DNA of 13,208 nucleotides from Phoronis ovalis (GCA_028565635.1 JAOXYB010039684.1:1-13208); one strand, 5' to 3'. Positions 1 through 7,929 are shown, counted from the stretch's first letter. Numbers and translations: made by a program. Notes: generated by a model not told the origin, from the sequence alone.

Positions 1-8
1 TATATACG

Positions 9-26
9 CACACACACACACACACA
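9..26. repeat. (CA)9 microsatellite
   Basis: Nine perfect CA units lie in the intron just upstream of the first visible exon, about 40 bases before its acceptor. Confidence 0.9.
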
Positions 27-67
27 TACTACTAATCTTATGCGTCACTGGTTGTTATTTCCAATAG

Positions 68-255
68 GTATTTCAGTATATTCCAATACTGACTTGACAC
101 GGAAGTGGCTACTCCAAGACAGTTATCCAACCATGTATCATCCCTTTCTTCTGTTTGATAAACATGACGCCATTGGATGCTCTTTGGAAGCAGCCTTGCA
201 AACCGGGGAATGCCAGTGGAAGAAAGGTGAAAGTAAGGAACTCAACTGGTCTGAG
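68..255 (+). CDS. O-methyltransferase exon A (internal, first exon in window)
   Basis: The exon encodes the segment from G/ISVYSNTDL to LNWSE, matching human ASMT from about residue 80 to 140. The donor is GAG|gtacta (phase 0). Two in-frame acceptors lie 9 bases apart, ccaatag (AG 66-67) and atttcag (AG 75-76), both phase 1. The upstream one is preferred because it supplies a Gly codon and three residues that line up with the human GKAFYRNT stretch. The ATG at 40 is upstream of both acceptors and is unlikely to be a real start, because the ORF then lacks the N-terminal domain. Confidence 0.85.
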
Positions 256-3200
256 GTACTATTAAATCTGAGAGCACTCGTACTGTAGTTTCAAAAACAG
301 TAACAGACTGAAATCAACATGTTTTTTTTACATAAAACAAAATTTCAAAACTCAGGCCGAATATGTTTCTTAAACATTTACCGGAAATTAGTTGAAACTA
401 ATGTGTTTATTGACTTGAAAATCAAAAGTGTTTTTTTAAGTCAAATAATCAAAGAAATCAAAACAAACAAGTTTATTTCATAAACCTTTTGCAGTAAATT
501 AGTTAAACGTTGATTAATGAGTTTTTTGACTTGGAACAAAAACAATGCTTCATTACACTTGCGGCACGTGTCGGAACAGCTGTTTTGATAAATAGACAAT
601 TCCCTTTAAAATGTTTCTCTTGGGCAATCCAATTGCGAATATGTTGACTTGTGTTTATACCACCAAGCTAGTTTGTCGTCATTGCTTGTCACAAAGCTTT
701 GTGCTATAGTAGTCTTTCCATATTTTTGATAATTTAAAGTTATCTGGCATAAAAACGCCGATATGTGCATATACAAAGAGCTAGTTAAGGTTGCAGCTGT
801 TGTGGTAATATTCTGTAGCTTGGAAACAACTAATTGTCCTACGTATGTGCAGCAACTTGGCTTGCAGAAATTGGATTTTTATGTCATCTAGAGGCCAAGA
901 GATTATTTCCAGGTCAAAAAGTCAACTTCAAACATTATGTAGAACAATCATTTAGTACACATACTATAGTCACAGAAGTCAACAATCCCTGCCTTTGTTA
1001 AAAAGCTATCTATGTCATCATTTGTTTGTTATTAAAAGGAAATGCGTCTCCAGAATAGGACTTATGAGTACACTCTTTCACAAAACGAGCATTTCTAAAT
1101 TAAAATTAGATTTCAGGTGCAGCAGGGACAAGCTATTGGGATTGTATTTTTTCAAACTTCCATATTCGGAAACCCTTTGAGATACAGGTGGCAAACCTGA
1201 TCGGGTATATACTAAATGGGGAGGGGACATACAAAAATATGATCAGGGTTCAAATTGAGGTCAGTAGGTCAAATTCTACAATTGCTTGAAACATTCAGAA
1301 ATGATAATATCAGGTTATACAAAATTATTTTGATGATTTTAAGGGTCAAAAGATCACATTTTTATTTTTAGAAGGTTATCGATCTTAGGTCAAAATCTAA
1401 AAATTGCACGAAACATCCAAAATCCAAAAATGCAGTTTTAAGGGTCATTTTTGTCAAAAGATAAAATAACAAATTCTTGAAATTCGATTGAAAGTTCAAA
1501 CATTAAGTTAACATGTTATTTAGAGGTTATCTGAGTTGTTGCTGAGGTCAAAATGTCATTCAGAGGTCAAAAAGTTAAAATATTAAATTTGCGTGAAACT
1601 CTCAAAAGTAAGGTATCATGTTATGTAAAGGTCAACCAGAAATCTGAGATCGTACAGTCAAAGGCATATAGTTCTTAACTTGAAGACTGTGTATGCAAAT
1701 AATCCTATTCCCTCCAATATATCACCATTTTCAGATTTGAACAGAGCAATTGTGCGTGTGGGTGGGTGTGCTTTCGTGCAGGGGCAAGCTATTGGAATTT
1801 TGTGTGTGTGTGTGTGTGTGCAACCTGGCCTTTGTCAAAAGGCGCTTCTAGTTAGATGTAATATTTTGCACTTGCTTTTGACATATTTTAAACATTTGAA
1901 ACGGACACTTGAAACATATAAAACATATGTCTAAATGTAATTTACAAAAAAACGAATAATGCGTTGTAGGTATACGATGCCCAAGGCGACACATGGTTTA
2001 AACAACAGAGTAAAGGTTTTTACTTCAACTCATTAGTTGCAGCAAGATTTGCGACCACGGCGTTTGATCTTTCTCCGTTCAACATCATTTGTGACGTAGG
2101 AGGTAACTTGCAAGTTATCTATAAACCTTTAATCATCGCGAAAAATGAACGCTGGCGTTGTAGTTTTCGAATACTTAGTAAAACATCAGAGTAAAACAAT
2201 AAGACGAGTTTTTCTTTTTGGATACTAAATGTTATGGGTAATAGTAGGTTTAGCAGATCTATAGTTATTACCAGATTTCACATATCTAGTTATTGAACAA
2301 TACACGTACATTTGTGTGTATTTCAGTTAGGGAGATATTTTATAGTTATCTGATATTTTTTATTAAAAAGAAACAACTAATGAAATAATGTACTAGACTT
2401 TTTGCTTACCCTGTTTTAGGTAACCATGGTGCTATTCTTCACGAATGTGCCCGAGTGTACCCGAATGCTCAGCTGACATTGTTTGATCTTCCACAAGTTA
2501 TTGACATGGCTCCAAATTTCCTGCCAACTGATTTGGAATCTACGAAACTCAAAATGGTGAAAGGCAAGCATGAATATTACATAATTATAAATTGTAATAT
2601 GTATTACCTGCCATACTGAATTTGGGCGACATCTCATATGGTCATATATAGAATAGACATTTCAATATTTTTAGTAAATACAGGCTGTACCACTCACTTA
2701 TAAAGCGGGTATAAAAATAACCACACTCGTGAACGGTATGAAAAAAAGACTCTAACCAAGTGGTCCAGGGGCATGAAAAAGCACCCCTAAACAAGACTAC
2801 CCATCAAAATGATAACTTTTAATTAACAACGACTAAAATATATCCGGATTACTCCGCCTCCGAACATCCCTAATTTCTCTAAGTAAACCTCCCCATATTG
2901 TTAATAAGCTTTTCATCGAGAAAAATGAACCTCAAGAAAGACCAGCTAGTTTTAATTGTTATTTATCTAAGACGTTGATGATGTACGCTAATTCCGGCTG
3001 TGTGTTTAGCAATATTTTTCCTGAATTTACAAAAATGTGTTGGGTTCTTCCTTGTCAACTGTTGTACCGACTATAATTAGTAGTATAGATATCGTTAACC
3101 GAAACAATTTCATCATTTCCAGGCGATTTTTTCAAGGATGCATTACCGGAAGCCGATTTGTACATTCTGAAAAACATTCTTCATGACTGGAGCCAAAACA

Positions 3201-3567
3201 ACGAACGTGTGCTTACATTCCTGACGAAAATTTACGACAGCTTACCCAAAGGTAAAGATGGATTTATATTAACACTATAGCTTAATTTAAGGCTGATGTC
3301 TTATTTTCTTCGTGAGTTTGTAAATGTATAAAGGTGAATTTTAAAAACTTTTTTTCAGGTGGTGCTTTACTGATATTGGAGTTGCTCCTTGATGAAGATA
3401 AGTGTGGCCCAGAGTACACTTTGCTGTTTTCCGTGATGATGTCGTGCGTTCAAGAAGGAAGAGAAATGTCGGGAAATGAGTACAGAGAATTAATGGAGAA
3501 GGCAGGCTTTAAAGATATACAGTTCAAACCAGGACCAACCATAGGAGCCGTCATCGGATTTAAATAG
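68..3567 (+). CDS. ASMT-like SAM-dependent O-methyltransferase, 5 exons, 5' end outside window
   Basis: Joined exons 68-255, 1970-2102, 2420-2563, 3123-3251 and 3359-3567 keep one reading frame and encode about 266 residues, ending at TAG 3565-3567. The protein aligns along its length with human acetylserotonin O-methyltransferase (345 aa) from about residue 80. In order it shows the YSNTDL segment, TAFDLS, the SAM-binding loop DVGGNHG, the ribose-binding Asp of LFDLP, GDFFKDALPEADLYIL, the catalytic LHDW motif, PKGGALLILE and the AGFKDIQFK C-terminus. The family transfers a methyl group from SAM to a hydroxyl on a small molecule in the cytosol. In vertebrates ASMT makes melatonin from N-acetylserotonin. 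The missing N-terminal part would be the dimerisation/winged-helix region. Human Arg252, Asn302 and Gln306 correspond here to Asn, Met and Val, so melatonin synthesis should not be assumed. The family call is secure; substrate and orthology are not. Confidence 0.93.
905..1640 (+). repeat. Degenerate RGGTCA-headed tandem repeat array
   Basis: The hexamer AGGTCA or GGGTCA occurs nine times on the same strand, at 911, 1258, 1266, 1343, 1387, 1442, 1545, 1564 and 1629, usually followed by AAA. Between the hexamers recur an AATTGC..GAAAC(A/T)(T/C)T block (about 1277, 1403, 1588) and a tATCAggTTAT or CATGTTAT block (about 1308, 1511, 1618). Unit length is irregular. It looks like an old, decayed tandem repeat. 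The copies at 1258 and 1266 form a direct repeat spaced by two bases. Confidence 0.7.
1122..1143 (+). repeat. Dispersed repeat copy 1 (GCAGGGACAAGCTATTGGG)
   Basis: Twenty of 22 bases match 1778-1799. A second shared block, CCTGCCTTTGTTAAAAAG, lies upstream at about 987-1004. Its partner (CCTGGCCTTTGTCAAAAGG) lies downstream of the second copy. Both blocks therefore occur twice within one intron. Confidence 0.6.
1778..1799 (+). repeat. Dispersed repeat copy 2 (GCAGGGGCAAGCTATTGG)
   Basis: This is the partner of 1122-1143, differing at two positions. A TG microsatellite follows directly, then the CCTGGCCTTTGTCAAAAGG block at about 1824-1842. Confidence 0.6.
1801..1820. repeat. (TG)10 microsatellite
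   Basis: Ten perfect TG units, preceded by an impure GT-rich tract at about 1751-1770. Confidence 0.9.
1970..2102 (+). CDS. O-methyltransferase exon B
   Basis: The exon is 133 bases long, with acceptor gttgtag|GTATAC (phase 0) and donor GGAG|gtaact (phase 1). It encodes VYDAQGDTWF through TAFDLS to the first Gly of the SAM-binding loop (CDVGG). TAFDLS is identical to human ASMT. The Phe/Met-rich helix before it is less conserved. Confidence 0.92.
2103..2419 (+). other. Intron (317 bp)
   Basis: This phase 1 intron runs from gtaact to ctgttttag. It contains the motif TCATCGCGAAAAATGAAC at 2133-2150, which recurs in the next intron. Nothing else stands out. Confidence 0.85.
2133..2150 (+). repeat. 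Intronic dispersed motif, copy 1
   Basis: TCATCGCGAAAAATGAAC differs at one base from 2913-2930. Weaker similarity extends to the left (ATAAACCTTTAA versus AATAAGCTTT). Confidence 0.5.
2420..2563 (+). CDS. O-methyltransferase exon C (SAM-binding domain)
   Basis: The exon is 144 bases long and phase 1 at both ends. It completes the SAM loop (DVGGNHG across the junction) and encodes ILHECARVYPNAQLTLFDLP up to LKMVK. The Asp of LFDLP corresponds to human Asp210 at the end of beta strand 2, which in the family binds the SAM ribose. The acceptor is ctgttttag. The 3' boundary is AAAG|gcaagc, a GC donor. The frame and the conserved Gly-Asp-Phe-Phe continuation in exon D require this junction. Confidence 0.92.
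2564..3122 (+). other. GC-AG intron (559 bp)
   Basis: The intron begins gcaagc and ends catttccag. It includes TCATCGAGAAAAATGAAC (2913-2930), 17 of 18 identical to a motif in the preceding intron. It also has CCGCCTCCGAA (2854-2864), found again at 12379. No coding content is visible. Confidence 0.85.
2913..2930 (+). repeat. Intronic dispersed motif, copy 2
   Basis: TCATCGAGAAAAATGAAC is the partner of 2133-2150, 780 bases downstream and in a different intron of the same gene. Confidence 0.5.
3123..3251 (+). CDS. O-methyltransferase exon D (catalytic motif)
   Basis: The exon is 129 bases long, with acceptor tttccag and donor AAAG|gtaaag, phase 1 at both ends. It encodes GDFFKDALPEADLYILKNIL followed by HDWSQNNERVL and ends in SLPK. 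The His-Asp pair of LHDW corresponds to human His255/Asp256, His being the catalytic base in this family. The position equal to human Arg252 is Asn here (KNILHDW). Confidence 0.95.
3252..3358 (+). other. Intron (107 bp)
   Basis: A short GT-AG phase 1 intron from gtaaag to ttttttcag, with a strong polypyrimidine tract. Confidence 0.9.
3359..3567 (+). CDS. O-methyltransferase terminal exon E
   Basis: The exon encodes GGALLILELLLDEDK, LLFSVMMSCVQEGREMS, YRELMEKAGFKDIQFK and a C-terminus ending in GFK before TAG. The end lies at the same place as in human ASMT, so the C-terminus is complete. The helix corresponding to human residues 300-306 reads SVMMSCV, with Met and Val where the human enzyme has Asn302 and Gln306. 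The ATG at 3334 is intronic and not a start. Confidence 0.95.
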
Positions 3568-4175
3568 TGATTAAGGGCATTTATACTACTACCCTTGCTG
3601 TTCATCCAACTTTTAGACAGAATTTTTGTTGCTCAATATATACTGCACGAAGAAGTAATAGAAGTACCCGAAACAGCCGGAGTTCAAGACAAATTATTAT
3701 AGCATACATATTTATAAGAAGTTTTTTTTATTGAAACATTTTATGCAAAAAAATGAACTTTATAGTAAAATCACACTTTATACATGGATATTTGGATATT
3801 TAAAAAAACTTATTTGCAGCCTCCTTGGTTTCCCAAGAGTAGTCGAATATTCTCTACTTAATGATTCTCTGTTTATAAACGTAAAACAATGCGGCATTTC
3901 GTGCTAATTCGTCTTTCTTTTGATAAAAAAATGCATTTTAGTTTTAAATTAACACTGTTATCATTGCTTTATAATTACTAAATGTTTACTTGCAGAAACA
4001 TTTATAATGTACACTAATTTTAAGTGCCGTGAATACTATTTAAAACTAGTTTCAGTGTTTGTTTCACGGCTACACTAAGTATATATGCCGTATATGGCTT
4101 CCAACACAAAGTTTATATATTTTGATCCAAGTTATGCACCAACTATATGTTATCTCACGTACGGCCGTGTTTTAT

Positions 4176-4257
4176 AATTTCGCTGGTTTCCGTCGTCACT
4201 CACAATTGAATCAGCAGGCGTTTACTACCGCAAATGATTGTGGGAACCAGCGAAGTT
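4176..4257 (+). repeat. Imperfect stem-loop before the candidate poly(A) signal
   Basis: AATTTCGCTGGTTTCC (4176-4191) pairs with GGGAACCAGCGAAGTT (4242-4257) with only a few mismatches, including ten consecutive pairs between CGCTGGTT and its partner region. An inner stem CACAAT (4201-4206) with ATTGTG (4237-4242) extends it. The structure would lie in the 3' end of the transcript, 10 bases before AATAAA. Confidence 0.5.
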
Positions 4258-4266
4258 GCATAATTT

Positions 4267-4272
4267 AATAAA
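4267..4272 (+). promoter_or_regulatory. Candidate polyadenylation signal AATAAA
   Basis: This is the first canonical AATAAA downstream of the stop at 3567 on the coding strand. In AT-rich DNA such hexamers are common, so this is only a candidate. Confidence 0.3.
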
Positions 4273-4668
4273 CCAAAACGAGGCGGAATACTACAAAATC
4301 TTATAATTAGTTGTACCGACATCTCTCGATGTAGCTCCAATTTCAATGAACTGACCCTTAATCTTTACATATGCACATCGTGACTAGTAATCTGTTCTCT
4401 TTTTTTGTTATTGTATTAATATATAATTAAAAAAAAGAGCTTCTGATGGGGCCATCGTGGAGGAACCTATGAAAGAACTATAGCCTATGTAACCTATGTC
4501 TTCCGGCTTTGTTGCTGGGCATCATAATCAGTGCTGGTGTGCGCCAAATCCGTAAGATTCTATTCATAGGCGTATATATAACTTCCCTAAGGTACATTGT
4601 TAAATACTCGTATCCAATTTGCGTAGCCTCCGTTTTTTTCTACTCATTTATCATTGTCTTCCGCCTAA

Positions 4669-4760
4669 TAGCGCTTCGTTATTGCGATATTAGTCAGCAC
4701 TGACATCCAGGTAGCGCTTCCGTTACTGTGACGATCGCCAGCACTGACCGATGCCGGTAG
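4669..4760. repeat. Diverged 43-bp tandem duplication
   Basis: Copy 1 (4669-4711) and copy 2 (4712-4760) both begin TAGCGCTTC and continue to a shared CAGCACTGAC block (TAGTCAGCACTGAC versus TCGCCAGCACTGAC). The copies are clearly diverged. Confidence 0.6.
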
Positions 4761-4990
4761 GAGGATGCGAATGCCATCTGGCGGAAGGCAGTTCTGAAGG
4801 AGATCCGTGAACCACTTACATATATGATGAATAAGGGGATCTGTGGCCCAACTGAAATGGATCACTTTCCCCCAAGAAATCCATAGACATAGGTTCACTT
4901 TCACAGAAAAGCCGCTAGAAATGATTCCTTTCAACAAAAATCTCGATGGTGGAAGGGAAACCCTAAAAATGGATCTCTGCCTGGGCAATA
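4690..4990. other. GC-richer block, possible repeat-element remnant
   Basis: This stretch is visibly richer in G and C than its surroundings. A 107-codon ORF on the minus strand (4665-4988) runs through it, but the peptide shows no recognisable domain, and codons appear unremarkable. It may be a decayed mobile element, perhaps continuous with the tRNA-like T-arm at 5117-5150 on the same strand. I cannot assign a family. Confidence 0.3.
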
Positions 4991-5116
4991 ATCATACAAA
5001 CGATGGAGTATCTCTTTGAGTGATAATTACCCAAGAAATGGTTCTATTTTCGAGGTCAAAATCTTTAGATTATTTGGAGCCTGAATGGCACGTTCTCGAC
5101 TGAAAAATAAACCAGT

Positions 5117-5150
5117 ATCTGGGAGTGGACTTGAACCACTCGGTTGGGGT
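5117..5150 (-). mobile_element. Possible tRNA-derived SINE remnant (T-arm/B box)
   Basis: On the minus strand the sequence reads AGTGG TTCAAGT CCACT (5124-5140), a five-base-pair stem with a seven-base loop exactly like a tRNA T-arm. It contains GGTTCAAGTCC, a good match to the RNA polymerase III B box GGTTCGANTCC. No acceptor-stem partner or A box is found upstream on that strand, so it is not an intact tRNA gene. A tRNA-derived SINE fragment or decayed tRNA is the best guess. Confidence 0.4.
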
Positions 5151-7190
5151 CGTTGGTCACGCAATTTTAGAAAAGAAATGTTTGACGAATTATAAATTAG
5201 AGACTGCTTCTAATAAAACCAACTTGTATTAAGTTTGTTAACAGCTTATTTTTTATATTTTCGGATCCAAACCCCTGTCTGCAGAAAATGTATTGCTACC
5301 TTTCTGGCTACTATCATTTTAAAATTTGGTACTATATCCAAGTTTTATACTTGAATAATACTGGGGAAAATATCTGCTATAACCGTGAAAATAACGTAAA
5401 GGATACAACTTTCTTAACGTATTGGAAATAACACACCTTTCATTTCTTGCAGTTGTGTTAGTTGAGTAGATTCATGCTTTGTAAATGTAATATAATTTCT
5501 GTGGAATCCCGCAGCAAGCAAATGAAATTCTACAAAAATTGTTTTATTATTCTGAACCCAAAACGGCAAACACTCTAAAAATCTTGATACTGGTTAATTA
5601 TAAGTAGATTAATTTATTTATAGCAGTTATGTTTAGTAGGTTCATGTATTGTACACGCAATACTAAAAAACTCCGTTCTTCGTTTTCTCGAAACCATGAC
5701 ATTCTCTGTTAGGAATTATTATTTTTAACTGATAAATCTTTTCACCTTCAGGTCACTTTAATGTCTTAATGTACACCCCATTTGGGGTACACTGTTTTTG
5801 TTTGACAATCTTACAAGGGTTATTAACACTTGATCTGAGATAACCAAAGGTGGATGTTAGTTTGTTAAAGGGTTCAACTCAAGTGCAACTGCACCATATA
5901 CTTGTTATGTCAATATATTTTTCCGTTTCATTTGTATTATTATACGCGTGCGTCATGTTATCTGACCATTTTGTTTATTAAAAAAAACATTATGTTGATT
6001 AAATGTAACTGCCATTACATTTTATCACTTAGAATAATTAAAAGCTACAAGCAAGGTGACCTCCTTCTGACCAAATTGTAAAAAAATAAAAAGTTGAATC
6101 AGAAACGATATTTTTTAAATTTTTTATTAGATGGAATGAAAGATGCACATTTAGTTTTTTAGCATTCGCTTATTCTTTGTTTTGCTTTATGCAAACCAAA
6201 CACATTTGTATCTTTTACATTCTCCTATTGAACGGAAACGCAGACAATTGTGACAATGTAAGCAAACATAGTAGGCCAGTCAAAATGTGGATTGATATGG
6301 TGTGGTTTAAGAGGCATGCTCAGCGTGTTTTCTAGAAGATACAGAAAAAATAAGCTGAAAAATTAAAATTTAGCCGAAAACTGACCCATATTTCTAATCA
6401 AGCAAAGATAGCTTTCCGTCGCGTCTTATATTTAATGCAAAAAGTAATGAACTCTTTCAATGGGAAAAACATGTATTAGAATTAAAATAAGTTGTCGTAA
6501 CTTCGCGTTGCAGTTTCAAAGTGGAACCTAGGGGTGGAGACATGAAGAAAAACACTGCATATCTGCATAAAAATAGTCATATTACGTATCGTACTCTCTA
6601 AAATAATCACCCTGGAAGATTTATAAAAAAGATAGCTTTCAGGGAGGGCGATTAATAAAAGGGGTCGATGATTGAATCATTTTTGTCGCTAGAGATGACA
6701 CAGCACTTTATCTTTGCAGTTGCACTTTTTTGTTTTTAGCTTTGTTGTGATGCAGTTGTTTACTTGATTTAACTAATTTGTTTATGTGGTGATTTAGTTG
6801 TTTGCTTGGTTTTTAAGTTTATATGTATGTAATCTTGAAGATGGCCATGCCCAGAACCATTCTATGTAAGGTGTGACATCCCTAGGGTGGGCCATTAGAG
6901 GCGATCCTAGTCATAAAGGTGAACAGTAATCCATTGGCACCTTCATTTTTTTACGATAAATGCTATTGGTCGATCTGCATGCGCAGTTTTTCCACAATCA
7001 GTTACATTGGCACTACTACAAAAATTAAAATTAAAATTTTGAGCATTCATTTAGGCGTACTCCTAAAATGAAAACGAGTAATTAGATTTATTATTACAAT
7101 ATTGGCTCAGGTTCGTTGCCTCTCCCTGTGACAACACACATTCGTGCACGTAAACACTCAACATTAGTGCTTTGCATAGCAAACCAATGA
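5151..7190. other. AT-rich intergenic DNA, no gene seen
   Basis: No ORF, RNA gene or splice-consistent exon is recognisable. There is a small ACCCC-ATTT-GGGGT hairpin near 5776-5788, and a GCATGCGCAGTTT motif at 6977-6989 that recurs with one change at 12456-12468. Otherwise it holds only A and T runs. Confidence 0.6.
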
Positions 7191-7198
7191 TTAACTCT

Positions 7199-7278
7199 GA
7201 ATACGTGTTGGATTTTATCCGGGGATCTTATCAGTTAAATAACTGATAAGATCCCCGGATAAAATTCAACACATATTC
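7199..7278. repeat. 80-bp near-perfect palindrome (foldback)
   Basis: The left arm (7199-7237) and right arm (7240-7278) are 39 bases each and complementary except for two transitions, separated only by AA (7238-7239). The centre reads CAGTTA-AA-TAACTG, and the arms contain ATCCGGGGATCTTATC and its complement. Weaker complementarity continues a few bases outward (CTCT versus CTTT). TTAA tetramers flank it at 7191-7194 and 7285-7288, which could be a target duplication or chance. Confidence 0.9.
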
Positions 7279-7288
7279 AAAGCATTAA

Positions 7289-7645
7289 AGGTCTATATTC
7301 TTGTGTCTATTAGATACGTGTTTGGTTTTTTATAACTTGCACCTGATTATACACGTGGCAAAAAAAATCTTGGACCAAATGTATTTTTAAAAGCAAGATT
7401 AACTTGTCATGAATGCAAATCAACCTATTTTACAAGCAAGTTTTCCAGAGCATTCATCATTAGCTCCGAAACTTTAACACTGCATTATTTCATTTGAAAT
7501 CAAACTGAATATTGTACACAAATACGGCCAAATGGAACTTTTATTACTAGTAATTAAACCCGGCCAGTCTTTTTTATATAATGATTTATGTTAGCATATA
7601 AATGTAGTAGGCCTACTCAATGCCTACTAGAATAAAATCGAACCA
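7289..7645. other. AT-rich intergenic DNA, no gene seen
   Basis: No coding or RNA feature is visible. A 12-base perfect palindrome AGTAGGCCTACT lies at 7606-7617, just before the duplicated segment. Confidence 0.6.
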
Positions 7646-7927
7646 GTTGCGTTTGTGGTGAATATTTTCAAAATGAAAAATAATTAACCAATATTATTTC
7701 CGCTAGTTCATCTGCTGAGCCGAGATGACACCACATGGGTGACAATTCGACCGAAATAACCTGGACTGGTGAACTAATAATAACATCTGATTAAAATTGC
7801 GTTCGTAGGGAGTATTTTCAAAAGGAAAACAATGCTTTGTGTTGTCCCACCACGATGACACCACAAGGAACGAATTACCAATGTAAACGTGATGACCTTG
7901 ATTGGTCGACCTAACAATAATAATAAA
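7646..7927. repeat. Two diverged tandem copies of a 130-150 bp segment
   Basis: Copy 1 (about 7646-7784) and copy 2 (about 7796-7927) share blocks in the same order. These are TTGCGTTTGTGGTGAATATTTT versus TTGCGTTCGTAGGGAGTATTTT as aligned by eye, GATGACACCACA (7724 and 7854), and CCTGGACTGGT versus CCTTGATTGGT followed by an AATAATAA tract. The offset falls from 150 to about 130 bases, so indels have accumulated. A possible third fragment, GACCTCGTTAATAATAATAA, lies near 8068. Two overlapping minus-strand ORFs here show no domain. Confidence 0.7.
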
Positions 7928-7929
7928 CA

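Larger units (their letters stand above)
256..1969 (+). other. Intron (1714 bp) with degenerate repeats
   Basis: This phase 0 intron runs from gtacta to gcgttgtag. No exon-like ORF with family similarity is visible. The left 600 bases are plain AT-rich sequence. From about 905 to 1640 it holds a same-strand array of RGGTCA-headed repeats. It also carries a repeated GCAGGGRCAAGC motif pair (1122 and 1778) and a TG microsatellite (1801-1820). Confidence 0.8.
3568..4290 (+). other. Probable 3' UTR and gene end
   Basis: This AT-rich sequence follows the stop codon without further similarity to the family. The first canonical AATAAA is about 700 bases after the stop. A shorter UTR using a variant signal such as AATATA near 3635 cannot be excluded. 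The 69-codon ORF at 4059-4268 has no recognisable features. Confidence 0.4.

Noticed and set aside
40-67. ATG at 40 as the start of the methyltransferase
   Set aside because: It lies upstream of two good acceptor sites and would yield a protein lacking the N-terminal domain. The exon is better explained as internal.
4665-4988. 107-codon ORF on the minus strand
   Set aside because: No recognisable domain. It starts in a tandem duplication and is more likely an open frame by chance in a GC-richer repeat block.
5117-5190. Complete tRNA gene on the minus strand
   Set aside because: Only the T-arm is present. No acceptor-stem partner, D-arm or anticodon arm could be found upstream on that strand.
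5772-5793. GTAC-ACCCCATTTGGGGTAC hairpin as a terminator
   Set aside because: The stem is only five pairs, no gene precedes it, and such terminators are bacterial.
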